Assembly (NCBI GenBank): GCA_023213395.1
Contig: CM041465.1
Coordinates: 21,266,001-21,330,000, forward strand
DNA from: Cycas panzhihuaensis
Taxonomy: Eukaryota > Cycadophyta
Direction: 5' to 3'
Length of the DNA: 64,000 bases
Part shown: in pieces, positions 44,994 to 55,985 of the stretch
Position numbering within the stretch: position 1 is the first letter of the stretch
Layout: each line of letters starts with the position of its first letter
The notes under the pieces: generated by a model
Databases searched by the model: none
What the model was told of the DNA's origin: nothing
The model's input: the letters and a program-made list of their open reading frames with translations, nothing else
Made by a program: the position numbers and the translations under genes

Positions 44994-46146
44994 GAGTGAT
45001 ACGAAGTCCTGGTAGTAAGTAAACAATGATGGAATGAAGTGATACTCGAAAAGGCAAGCAAAAAGTGGCCGTGAAGGGTAGGAAGACCTAGCAATGAGGC
45101 TACCCAGGGACAAGAGCAAGTGACCCGATCACCACCTAAGAGCGGGTGGAGAAAAAGCACCTTAGAGCACCAAAGGTCACTCCGGGAAGTCGTTTTCACT
45201 CCGGGAAGTCGTTTGGAGCCCCGAGAGTGAAAAAGGGCCACGGAAATGAGTCCAGAATGATGAAACGAGCCAAACAAGTATAAACTTAGGCATACACAGG
45301 AGCGGCACACAAAATAAGATAAAAAGGCCCTGGAAAAAGTGCAAAAATGAGATGTCATAAATGCACCTACAAGAGAGCACAAAAAGGCTGGCAAAAGAGC
45401 ACAACGGGCGACAGGGCTAGAAGGCAAAGGCGATCGAAGAAATGAGACGGTCCCAACGGCTGTCGCAAGGTCAAAAATGGAGGAAGTGCCTGTCGGGGTC
45501 CCCACCTATATAAGGAAATTCGTACGGAAAATGGATTCATTTTCATCGGCTCTCATGAGAAATCGGAGCCATTCCCTTATGCAGCAGAGCACCGCTTGAC
45601 TTTGGAGGCACGCAGGGGACGATCTGACCGTTGGATCGGAGCGCAGAGAGAGCCAACGGGATGATCGAGACGAGATGATGACAGCGAGACCAGATCCAAT
45701 GAGTGGATCTCACAAAACCCAACCCGTTTTAAAGTTTTAAGTTCATTGCTTTTTATAGTTTTTTATGTAATGTTTTGTGCCCCTTATGGGTAATTGGAGG
45801 CCTCTTGGAGTCCGGGTGGACCCAGAAGAGGTGGACACAGGCATTAGGGAGCCCTGGTCCCGGTGGGCCCCATGGGATCTACCAGAGGAATTTTTTTTAG
45901 TTTTTGGGGTAGAAATCCCCCCCCTTTAGGGGGCTGCTATTCGTACCATGGCAAATATCGCGGTGCCATGATCATTGTCGCAGGCCACGATCGCCGGGCC
46001 GTCTGCTAAGTTTAGCGTGAGTCTGAGAAAGTCGAGAAAAAGAAAATACGAGGGGCCATAAGGCCCCAAATCTCAGGCTGAGAGAAAGTCAGGAGCGTTG
46101 ATGACAGATAGGAGACTGACTTTGATTAGTTTTTATTGTTGGCAGG
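44994..46146 (-). promoter_or_regulatory. Element D aRNH leader, promoter and divergent intergenic region
   Basis: On the minus strand: predicted intron at fwd 45009-45103 (95 nt; donor GGTAGCCTCATTG, acceptor CTACCAG), 15 nt before the ATG. TATA box CCTTATATAGG at fwd 45505-45515, with the GAAAATGAATCCATTTTC near-palindrome and a GGCTCC...GAGAGCC pair upstream. Palindromic repeats with CCATGG/GGTGCC cores lie at fwd 45935-46020. A 16-bp direct repeat (TCCGGGAAGTCGTTTT-like) occurs at 45181 and 45199. The region ends at LTR F. Confidence 0.52.
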
Positions 46147-46700
46147 TGTTTCCCAGCTTCCAGGAATGGATACAGAGTTATCAACTCAGGTAACTGCAGG
46201 TATACTTCTCACCTTATCATTGCTTTCTTTTGAGATGAGTGTATGCTTGCATGTTTGTATGTTGTGACCTTGTAGATGATCTTGTCTTCATCTACACTTA
46301 TTTAGCCTATGACGACTATAGAGGGGGCACATTCCCAACGAGTGTGGCACCCCAGTGGCCATTCCACTTCCCGCATTCTACCCTACTCACTCTAAGATCC
46401 ATTTGGCTTGTGCCACCTTTGCCTGTATGATGACCTGTCATTATTTGGTTGACTTGCCACATCATTTGAATCCTATTTTTACTCTTCTGGACTCATTTGT
46501 TGGCTTGTTTGCCCTCGGGTAGGTGTCTCAGCCCCTTATTAGTCTCTTTTATCATTGGCCCACAGCCCAGGCTAGCTGTCTGGGCCAGATTTAGCCCCTA
46601 GTCACGTATCGCTATAAATATCCCAGTACCACCACAAATTCTGCAGTACTGCAGAATTTACGATGGGACGACTGTTCAAGTTTATTTTAAAAAAATCTGT

Positions 46701-46806
46701 CGTGGCAATTTCGCATTTATTGCAAAACTGCCACGTGTTTTGCGACTAACTCACTGCCAGCTGCGCCTTAATTTCTCATTTTAGGGTTTGGGCTAGGTAT
46801 TTAAGT
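46701..46806 (+). promoter_or_regulatory. LTR promoter region of F (best preserved hairpin)
   Basis: CGTGGCAATTTCGCA (46701-46715) and TGCAAAACTGCCACG (46721-46735) pair over 15 bp with two mismatches around a five-base loop. CACGTG lies at 46732-46737, TTAGGGTTTGGG at 46781-46792 and TATTTAAG at 46799-46806. Transcription would start shortly after, leaving a leader of about 1.7 kb inside the LTR. Confidence 0.62.
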
Positions 46807-48003
46807 CCTCTTTAACTCATTTTTAAGATCTTTTGCTCATTTTTTGAATGCTTCTCAAGGAAAAACACCCTGTGCTCTGCCATTCCCTGCTGCTCCACTA
46901 CTGCTACAGGACCTGCACCTCTCCTCCAGCACCCAGCTCTCCTTTGGTACAACTAGGACATCTTCCTAGCCCTTCACACACCTTGGAGAGGGCCCCTTTG
47001 GAAAGATCTCAGTGTTTTTTTGCTCAGGCAACCATCAAGCATCTTCAAAGTGCAGGTGTTTCCTTCAACCTCATTACTAGGGGTTCCAAACCTACTATTC
47101 CTCAGCTCTTTGGTAGATTTCTCAACCTTCTTCTAGCAGCTCTTGACTGAGGCAAAGGCCTCCCTTCCCCTTCTTAGGTATTCATTGGTTTAAGCTACTT
47201 TCTTGTCCAATTTATGCCCTATTTTGTTTGTCACTTCTAGCCCTCCTTGTTTTGGTCTTTGGAGGTTGCTCTTCCTTTGTTTTGGGCTATCTTATTTCTT
47301 CCATGAGTGCCTCCTTTCCTGCGTTTCTTACTCAAGGCAGTGGCAAAGAGGGGTTGCATAGGGTTTGGGTGAGAGCTGGGTGGATTTTGCACCACCGTCC
47401 ATGCTCCTCAAGTGGCTCTTTGCCCCCCAAATCTTCCCTTTTGCCCTGTGCTATTCTTGGCAATCAAACAAGGGTTTGTTAGGCCATTTTTAGCTGGTAA
47501 AATTAGCGTTGTCACACGTTGCAGTGCTGGTTTGAGGGCTTGCACCTTGATCCAGGCAACTCATGTAAGCCCTGGTTACTTGTCCCTTGCCCAACGCCTT
47601 CCCCGGTAATCCGTTTTGCTCCCCGTAGCACCCCGACTTGCTGTAGATCCTCTTAGGTTCCTTTCAAGTCTTTTGCCTCCATTTCCATCCCTCTTGCATA
47701 GCCTTACCCTCGCTGCCTCATGGCTTCTTGGGGGAGAGTGGGTTTGTTCCTTGCGGGAGGTGGACCACTCTGAGGCTGACCGGCTCATTTATCTTTGACT
47801 TGGGTTATTTTCCGCCATAGTTTATCATTGTAATATTGAATACTAACATGCATGTATTTAAGTTTATGCTTGCTTCATATGTACATGTATTGTTAGGAGT
47901 CTCTATTGTATGCTAATACCCTTTCTCCAGAAAGGGGAATATTGTCATATACTTGTAGGTATTTGGAAGACACAAAGGATTTGTTCCTCTTTCTTCCTTT
48001 GCA

Positions 48004-48009
48004 GGTAAG
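48004..48009 (+). promoter_or_regulatory. Juxtaposed splice acceptor/donor motif in LTR leader (F)
   Basis: A pyrimidine-rich run (TTCCTCTTTCTTCCTTTGCAG) ends at 48003 and is followed at once by GTAAGT (48004-48009). The same arrangement is at the matching place in the LTRs of D (fwd 42315-42323) and B (fwd 35596-35604), both on the minus strand. Function as a splice site is inference. Confidence 0.4.
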
Positions 48010-48534
48010 TGCTTCTATTTATGCTTTACTTTTGCATCTCATTTATTATTAGCATTTTGTTCCTTTCCTTTCCTTTCTTGGTACTTTAGTACTATTTTCG
48101 GGGAAGGTAAGGGAGCCCCACATTCTGGTCTACCGTAACCCTTTTACGTCCACCGTGCTTTATGGAGCAACTTCGAGTGTCTGGTAGGAACGTTGTCACT
48201 TCGTCTCGCTTCTATCCCAAGTATACACTCTCACTCTACTTCACCACTTTTATTTTCCTTTTGAGTTCTTTTATGTAGTAGTAATTAGCTCATCGAAAAG
48301 AGAAGGGAAATCAACCTTTGTCTTATTTTATACTTTGCTTACTTTATCGCATGCATTTTATTTGTTATAGGAAAAGGTCTTAGGAAACCTTCCCTCTCAC
48401 CTTTTCCCCCCTTTTGCCTTGTAAACTTCCCTCTCGCTTCATTATTTGCTTACTTGGTTAGTTTGCTCACACACATCATAACCTCTTCTCTTTGGTTGTT
48501 CCCTTTATGTTCTCTCGGTTCTCAGCTTAGCCGG

Positions 48535-51050
48535 TGTTTCCCAGCTAGTGGGAATGGACTCGGGACGCATCAACACAGGTTTGTGCAGGTATATGTTCTT
48601 ACTTTTCTTACTTATGGTTGCTAAGGGAATTCAGAATAGTTTGATTGACATGTGCCTGCCTACATGCATTTGTTTGATTGCCTGTTCATAATGCATGTGC
48701 CTAACGGCACCTCTTAGCCTATGACGACTCACGGTAGGGGCATCCATAGCGGATCGACACCGTATGGCGTCTGACCACTCACGATGTCTCCATGGTCTTT
48801 CGGGATGCTTTTGCCAGCTTGTTTATTCGTGTTACCACGTGCCACTTATGTTGCAAACCCTTCCTAAGCCTGGTTTAACCCTTAGTTAGGGCTCTTTGCA
48901 CCATTTTGAGTACTTGCCCACTGCCTGGGCCTTCCCCCAGTTGATGTATTTCAGGCTTAGCCCCTGTTTTTACCCTAAAAAGCTGATTTTTATGACTTTT
49001 ATGTTGTATTTTGCTCTTTTTTGAGTTTCGGGCTGGTACCGCGGTAAACTAAGCGGTACCGCGGATTTTGCAACCGATGCCAAGTTTGCCGCAGACGATC
49101 GCTTAAAATTTGAAAAAAAGAAACCACGCGACGATTAGCGCGTTTTTCGGCCACAGGGTCTCGTCTGATTGGAGGCGCCCCAAGGCCCCCAACGTTCACT
49201 TGCTATGCCCAAGGCATAAAAGCCTTTTTCTTACTCATTTGCTTCATTCTTCACTTCATTTTTCAAGTTTTCTAGAGCAACTTCTCCAAAAAGAAACAAA
49301 GCAAAGAAAGCAGTGAACAAGAGAACTTCTTCTACAAAGGTGGGACAGAGGTGAAGTGGGCCATTACCGGTGGAGTTGCGGGGCCATTCTTTGCCCCTCA
49401 CGTTTCTCCACCACAAGCTTCATCTTCTCTCATAAATACTCAAAGCTCCAAGGCATTTCTTCACAAAAAAGACTACTCCAAAGGACAACTTCTAGCTCCC
49501 ATCTTGCACAGAGCCTCCTCCTTCCATTCTCGCAAAGGACACTAAAAACCAGCCTTAGACACTTTGCTTGTCTTTCTTTGCTCCAAGTAGCCAAGGTACA
49601 TGCATGCATGCTCTCTCCCATTTAAGGTAGTTCTTGTCTTTCATTGGTGCTTTTTGCCCGTTTTTTATTATTTTACTTGCAAGCTTTTCTCCTTCTTTTG
49701 TGTGTGCTTTCCTTGGAATTTCATTTGCCATTTGATGCAAGTAGCCTTGGTAGTTGTGGCTTGCTATAGGGCTGTCTTAGATTGGGCCCATTTCTTCACA
49801 TTTCTTTGAGACTCATCCTTATCCCCTTAGCTTGCTCTTTCACCGTTTCTTAAGTTAGCCGGTACAAAGGGTCTTGCACGAGGATTTGAGGAAGATAGGC
49901 GGGGTTCCGTCCCCCATTGCCGTCCTTCTCCCCAAGGGTTCCGTCCCTTGTCCTCTCTCCCTTTACTACCCGCGCTCTCTTGGGAACGAGGTTAGGGAAA
50001 CCTAAGGGAGTCGGTTTGAACTCTCTTCTTGGCGTAGGTAGCTTGTCACAACCTATCTCACCCTATTGCCTGCTAGTATTGCTTTCCCGAACCCCGTGGA
50101 GACCTCTCGTGGGTGAGTTAGCCATCCCGAGGCTACACTCGATCCCATTTGGTGCTTTTTGTGGTGTATGATAGCTTGCATGTTTACCGTACGATTCCGT
50201 TTCATTTTGTTATGCTTTAGTGCTTAACTACGTTTTCTAGCTTAGTTGATTTTATCGCCATATATACATATATCTTGTTGTGCTTCAGAGCCTCTCCCGA
50301 GAGGAAGGCGTTTGTTGGGATTATTGGCAGGATTGCGTTGGAGGAAGTATTGCGCGAGATCGACCCGTTGCCGGTCGGCCCCCATATGGTATCTCTTCCC
50401 CCTTTTCGGTTGAGCTTTGCTTTCGTTTCCTTCATTTCATTTAGTCCTTGTATGCTTTTGGGGAGGTAAGTGCACCCCCTTCGTTGTCTGCGATCGACGT
50501 TGCATGCGCGGGAGGAGGAAAGGAGCGCAACCAAGGAGGGAAATCTGCGCTTCCGTTCGAACGCCGGATCCAGGTATTCTTCGCATACCTTTCATATTTT
50601 CTTTATGCTTTTATGTTTCTTTGCATTTACTGTTATAGATAAAGGAACATAAAGGAAAGAAGAAAACAACCTTTTATTGTGTATTCGCTTGCTCGTACTA
50701 TTTCTTTACATTGCATAACATAGGAATAGAAGACTTGTTTGCGTTGTATCCCCTAGCGGCATTCTACCCCATATTCTTTACACTTTTGGTTGGTTGCCCC
50801 CTCGTCGCCTTCTCATTGCCTTGAGAAGTAGCGATGCGCGAGGATTCTTTTCCCTTCCCGGCCATCCGAAGGGTAGGAAGGCCTCGTCTTGCACGGCCAC
50901 AGAAGCAACCAGCACCTTGCGATCCCTGCACTGGCCTCCCACAAGACGGACATCCTACGAGGTATGATCCTCGCTATTTAGCCTGCTTAGCATATTGTTT
51001 TATGCCCTTCCTGCTAGGCGTTGGATCATTGCCCCGCGGAGAGCGTTTCA
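48535..51050 (+). repeat. Element E 5' LTR (2.52 kb)
   Basis: It starts TGTTTCCCAGCTAGTGG and ends GAGAGCGTTTCA, one base before the PBS. It contains CCTATGACGAC (48719), palindromic GGTACCGCGG/GCGGTACCGC repeats (49035-49064), a CATAAAAG TATA-like box (49215-49222) and a conserved GGGGAGGTAAGTGC donor-like block (50460). ORFs within it recur in the 3' LTR but have no recognised domain. Confidence 0.88.
49035..49222 (+). promoter_or_regulatory. Element E LTR promoter region
   Basis: GGTACCGCGG (49035-49044) and GCGGTACCGC (49053-49062) are near-adjacent palindromic units, followed by an A-rich block and CATAAAAG (49215-49222) as TATA candidate. In the 3' LTR the corresponding palindromes (around 62833-62885) are shorter by several bases, all at GG/CC/CG positions. 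Confidence 0.5.
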
Positions 51051-51051
51051 C

Positions 51052-51073
51052 TGGCGACCATCACGGGATCGCC
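51052..51073 (+). other. Element E primer-binding site
   Basis: TGGCGACCATCACGGGATCG begins one base after the LTR; same type as in B and C, though the GGGGA core is altered. Confidence 0.7.
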
Positions 51074-51230
51074 AAGAAGGGAGCTAGATCCGCTTCCCCT
51101 TCGTGTTGGTGCTCTTGCCTTTAGGTAGTTTCGCACTCTGTGTTTTGAGTTGGGCAGCCCCCAACGTGTTTGCAGTGCTTTCCTTTCTTTTCCTTTTCGC
51201 TTTTTCTAACAACGCCCGCGGAGGCGTTGC

Positions 51231-53470
51231 ATGCGACGTCTCTCGCTTCATGGGTTTGCCGCCGTTGTTAGAAGACCAATCGTCGCGTTCATTCCATCGT
51301 CGAACCCGATTCGAATGGAAGGCTACCCGTCCGATTGGGCCTACCATGCCATGACTTCGAGGAACTCAAGAGTTCCTTCGTCTGCTCCTAATCCACGTGA
51401 GGTCGAGGATTCCATCTATTACCCGATGACCATTTCCACCGAAGACTTTGAGCCTTCCGCTCATGCAGCGGAAGATCCGGCTACTCGTGAGACCTGCCAC
51501 CCCACTGGCGAGCCTTACGAGGAGCGCCCTGAGGGATCCCCTACTTTTGAAGTCCCTTCGACCTCGTATGGCTATGAGGATACCCCTCCCGCCGACGCGG
51601 TCGAGGCGCTTCAGTACTTTCGGCGGTTCGCCGACCGCCTCCTAGATGGTTAACGGAAATGCTACGCAACGTGGCATCTTCCTCATCCATGCCCACGTCA
51701 TCTACGACGATTGATGCTTCCGCCCGCGCACACACGTCCTATGCCGTGTCTACCCCGGCTCTGAAGGCGAGTGTTGCGCCTGCCGCCCCTAGTCGTGGTC
51801 CCACTCCCTCGGGACCCGCGCGCGGCGCATCTTTCCCTCAACTCGGAGTTAGTATGCCTTGTTCAAACCAAACGCACGTGCCACCGCCGAACGTGGTGCA
51901 CGCGTTCCCTAGTAGGCCTCGAGGCCCTACTAGCGCCGCCGCCGCTAGCCATGTAGGACCCACTCATACATACGTCCAGAACCCGGTTGGTGGCCTTCTC
52001 TTTACGTGCCCCCAGGCTACACGTCACAACCTTGGGGGCAGGGCAAGGGAAACCATCTCCCTGTCTATGGAGTGGACCCGTTGCACCCATATGGGGTCGC
52101 GCCACCCACGGGTGGTCCATATGGGCAAAACCCGGTCCCTCACCCTCTTTCACGCCCAAGCGACTCCTGCTGCTGCGTCGGCACAAGGGAGCGCCTCCTT
52201 TCCGAACATCTACCCGCACCCCTTCCCACAAGGGGTGTTTCCTCAAGGAGGGATGGGACCGACACCCCATCCGCTTCCTTTCCGGGTTGTCGATCCCTTA
52301 GCCTGTGCAAGGGCACGCCCTTCGTGGTCTATCGGTCGCCGCCCTTGCCAGTTGAGGCGTTGAGGTCTAACTTGCCGACTCAGCCTCCTCGAAGTCCCCA
52401 AATTTGATGGCTTCGCAAGACCCAACCGAACATGTGCGCAGCTTTTCCATGGCGTGCATCGACTATTGGGCCTACGACCATATCTTGATGAAGCTCTTCC
52501 CGCGGTCCTTGCAGGGCGGCGCCCTCAAGTGGTTCTACCGCCTTCCTGCCCATTCGATTTCCTCATTCCAGCAGCTAGTGGACGAGTTCGTCAACTACTT
52601 TGACGTAGCCCGCCCATTCGAAAGCGGAATGAAGGCGCTTCTGTCGCTCAAACAAGGTCACGATGAGATGAATCGTGACTTTGTGCGACGTTTTCACGAC
52701 CTTCTTCATTCCACCAAGGCCACATTGCCTGAGGAGTTGAAGAGGGATCTGTTTGTCAATGCACTTCGTCCTGAGGTGCACGTGGAGGTCCTCAAGATGG
52801 GGGCAACCACGTGCGACTCCGCCATCATGAGGTGTTTAGCTTTGGAGGCTATTGAGATCCAAGCGGGACTCAAGAAACCTCCTAGGCCCTCGCAACGCCG
52901 CGAGGCACCTCTTCCGGTGAAGGAAACCAAACCCTCACAGCCCGCTAGGACCACCTCTCACCCGACTGAGATGACCCTAGATCCGCTTACCTCCGCCATT
53001 CGCTCATTCGAGCGCACGATGAAGGAGCTAAAACTCCAACCTCCTTCATCGCCTACCTCCCATAAACACATCCGAAGAAACCTCCCTGCGGCGATGCCCC
53101 CAAAGGGGTAACACCCAACCTTCTCAAGCAAGGAGGATCGAACCTCCCCTTGAGAAGAGGTGGTGTTCCATCCACGGGGAGTGTTTCCATGACGATGCGC
53201 GTTACCGGGCACAGCACCCACGCGACGCCCAGCACCCACGCGACTCGTCCCCCAGGCGAGCATCGAGGCCTAATCTCGATCAGCCCGTTCATAGAGACCC
53301 GTTCCCCAAGCATGGGGAGCGGGGTGCGATGTCGACAAAGGAACAATCGGAATCGGGATAGGTCTCCGATCCCGCCCTTTGCGTGGTAGAGGAAGGTGCG
53401 CAAAGGTCACCTTCCTTCGCGATCCCTCGACCGCCGCTCCGTCACCTCCGCGGTCCGTAACAAGGAAAGA
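51231..53470 (+). pseudogene. Element E gag (capsid and zinc knuckle), frameshifted
   Basis: ATG at 51231 (MRRLSLHGFAAVVRRP) aligns with the C gag start. The N-terminal part runs to 51653, the Pro/Ser-rich linker is in other frames (51659-52363), and the capsid is a clean 235-codon stretch 52404-53111 with EHVRSFSMACIDYWAYDHIL, LQGGALKWFYRLPAHSISSF, LKQGHDEMNRDFVRRFHDLL and LPEELKRDLFVNALRPEVHV. The zinc knuckle (53164-53205) reads WCSIHGECFHDDARY, so the last Cys of C-x2-H-x4-H-x4-C is Tyr. At least five one- or two-base frame changes separate these parts, and in-frame stops are rare, the opposite of the pattern in A. Confidence 0.85.
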
Positions 53471-53876
53471 AGGTGATCCGGATGCTTGAGACCACCCCTC
53501 TACGCGTTAACGGTCCCAAGCCGCGAAGGCGGCGGGTCCCTCCGCGTCTACCTCGCGGTTTGAACCTCCTCCGAGACCACTCCTCAGGAGATTCCGCACT
53601 TCCCAAGACCATTCCGTCGCCCGGGCGATTCGACTTTAGGAGAGCCCTTGCAACCCACGGGGAGGGGTAAGCCTTTCTCAGTAGTCGAGGAGCTCCTTAC
53701 CGTGGCTGCCGGATGTCCATCATGGATGTCTTGAGAAGTTGCCCGGAGCAACGGGCGCTCCTCTTGGAAGCTCTCGGGTGAGCGATGCATCCGTTCATGC
53801 CTTGGGTACGACCCCAAGCGGTGAGCCCATGATTTCCTTCGACCCCAGAGATCTTCCCCGTCTGTAAGGGCGCCCG

Positions 53877-54296
53877 GTGGAACTTCCCTTTCACCATCAC
53901 GATCGACACTCCCGGTTACCGTTGCGGAGGACCGTTGTAGGCGACGGTTCTTCCGTCAACGCCATGCCCTTGCGCGTTATGCAAGAGCTTGGCGTTTCTG
54001 CCTTGGAACCCGTTCCATGGCGTTGTCAAGGTTATGATGCAGAAGACTCCTTGGGATGCATCTCGATACCCCTTACCCTCGAGGTTCAGCCGGTTGTTAC
54101 TCACATCGCCCTCCTCGATGTCGATGTCGACTACAACCTGCTTCTGGGTCGACCATGGCTCGACCAAATGGGAGCCGTGTGTTCCACTCGGTGGGGGCAA
54201 CTCAAATTTGTTCATAATGGACAAATGAAAGTTGTCCTCATGACGATCACCGCCAAGCCGGCTAGGCTTCAGCCCATGCAAGCCATGGGCATCTGA
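53877..54296 (+). pseudogene. Element E aspartic protease
   Basis: A 139-codon open frame with RRTVVGDGSSVNAMPLRVM, ELGVSALEPVPWRCQGYD, LLDVDVDYNLLLGRPWLDQM and CSTRWGQLKFVHNGQM. The catalytic motif is GDG where C has DNG: the first position is Gly and Asp is moved one residue on. Either the enzyme is dead or the base sequence here is wrong. Frames before (gag tail) and after (linker) do not connect. Confidence 0.78.
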
Positions 54297-55985
54297 AGGA
54301 AACAAGCGCCCTTGACTATGTCTCAGCTTGCTCCATCGGAATTCCCGATTCCTCTTGCCGAGAAGAAGGTCCCACACCTTCCTCTCCTGCGTTGACGCGT
54401 TTCGCCCCCATTGGCGTCGGCAGCTATGGGTACCTCGCCGTGTTTGACGACGACGAGTCCCATAGTGAGGAGGAGAACCTTCCTCATCCGGTTTCGCTCC
54501 TCCGCGCTTGTGCGGGGCACCTTCCTAGTCCTAGGCGTGCTCCTATAACCCCTTTTGTTGGTAGGGTCACTTTCACACTTCACATGACATTGCGCATCTT
54601 GACCTTCGCCCGAGCTCTTAGTCCCATCACTCCCGCAGTGATGATGATGTTGGGAGTTTTCCTCTTGCTTTTCGAGGAACCCATCCTGTTTCTCCTTGAG
54701 TTCTCTTGCGGATGAGGCGGGTCTCCGTGCCATCTGCGCCCTATCGCTCCGCGCCATCCTTCGCCTCGCCCTTTCGAGTCGTCCTCGATGGAGTGGACTA
54801 CTTGAAGACAGCGAGGCCTTCTTTGGAACACTTAGTCGGTTCCACGAGTTTGCCTCTGGTCACCACAAGCTTGGCCACGGAAGGTCTTAGCGATTGGGTC
54901 CCAGATTAGGTGACCCAATCCCTCTCCCGTTCCTCCCTTAGGTTGATCTCGCCCCCCTCCATTTCGAGGAGGGAATGCCATGTGCATGGGGGCAACCCAG
55001 GATATAGTCCTTGCTCCGGACAGGGTCATCAAGGTAGGAGGCGGGTGTACCCACGGCGAGGTGAGGGAATACACCCTCCTGTTCTGGGAATTCCGCGATG
55101 TGTTCGCATGGGAATACTCGGACATGAAGGGCATTGACCCCTCCATTGTCACGCACAACCTTGACCTTCGGCCGCGCCCGTGCGTCGATAGCGTCCTTCA
55201 CCCAAAGCTTTGGTACCGTTAAGATGGAAGTTGAGAAGCTTTTGGAGGCTGGCTTATTTCCTCTATCGATTACCCCAAGTGGGTATCGAACATCGTTCAG
55301 ATTGCCAAAAGAACGGGACCATCCGTATTTGTGTCGATTTTCGCGACATAAACAATGCTTGCCCTAAGGACAACTTTCCTCTCCCTTTCATCGATCAGAT
55401 AATCGATCGTACGGTCGGATTCGAAGTTATGTCCTTGATGGACGGCTTCTCTGGCTACAACCAGATCCAAATCTCTCCCGAAGACCGTCACAAGACGGCC
55501 TTCACCACGCCATGGGGTGTCTTTGCCTACAAGGCAATGCCCTTTGGCCTTAAAAATGCGAGGCTACCTATCGAGAGCCATGCATTTTATCTGCCACGAC
55601 CCCACCAAGAACAGGATGGAGGTCTGCATGGGCGACATGATGGGTCTCTCTCGCACTGAGCCCATCACCCCTCAGACTTCTGGCGCCATCTTTGCAAGAT
55701 CGTAAGTACCATGTTAGCCTAAACCGCTAAAGTGTGTGTTTGCCGTTACCTCGGGCAAACTTGTTGGTTTCCTCGTGTCTCAACAAGGAATCCAAATCGA
55801 CTTTAAAAGGTCAAGGCAATCCTTGACATGCCACCTCCTAGGACCCAACGACAAATTAAGTCGTTCTCTGGAGCTTGGTTTCTTGAGGCGTTTCTTGGCA
55901 GACTTTGCCATAAACGCCAAGCCTCTCACGAACCTATTGAAGGAAGGAGCCCCTTTGTGCAGCCTGATAAGACCCAAAAGGCCTT
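54297..55985 (+). pseudogene. Element E pol: linker and reverse transcriptase, frameshifted
   Basis: The acidic linker (FAPIGVGSYGYLAVFDDDES) is followed by the RT N-terminus (TLLFWEFRDVFAWEYSDMKG, 54980-55222), fingers and palm (RICVDFRDINNACPKDNFPL, VMSLMDGFSGYNQIQISPED, FTTPWGVFAYKAMPFGLKNA; 55210-55565). A frameshift then moves to MEVCMGDMMGLS at about 55616-55650. The active-site box is CMGD instead of the FMDD of B, so the first catalytic Asp is Gly. The thumb/connection region (FAVTSGKLVGFLVSQQGIQI, LRRFLADFAINAKPLTNLLK) follows to about 55985 in changing frames. Confidence 0.83.

Larger units (their letters stand above)
41436..46146 (-). mobile_element. Element D (Tat-like Ty3/gypsy), 3' portion
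   Basis: Minus strand. Complete 3' LTR, polypurine tract, aRNH gene with leader and promoter, and the intergenic region up to a break about 40 nt before the start of the antisense gene, where LTR F begins. The remainder (antisense gene, pol, gag, 5' LTR) lies beyond the window. Inserted in LTR G; the predicted target duplication is gacat (41431-41435). Confidence 0.82.
46147..48534 (+). mobile_element. LTR F (Tat-like), interrupted by element E
   Basis: It starts TGTTTCCCAGCTTCCAGG and runs without large gaps through all common LTR blocks to TTAGCCGG (48534), where element E begins; about 350 bp of the LTR end are beyond. It lies in the 5' untranslated part of the antisense gene of D, 40 nt from its start. 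No polypurine tract precedes it, so it should be a 5' or solo LTR. Predicted target duplication of E: gccgg (48530-48534). Confidence 0.8.

Noticed and set aside
49917-50171. 84-codon ORF repeated at 63666-63962 in the E LTRs
   Set aside because: Duplicate because the LTRs are duplicates; no recognisable motif and no counterpart in other subfamilies.
51863-52270. Minus-strand ORFs over E gag (for example 135 codons)
   Set aside because: Shadows of the Pro/Ser-rich gag linker; the sense frames align with element C gag.
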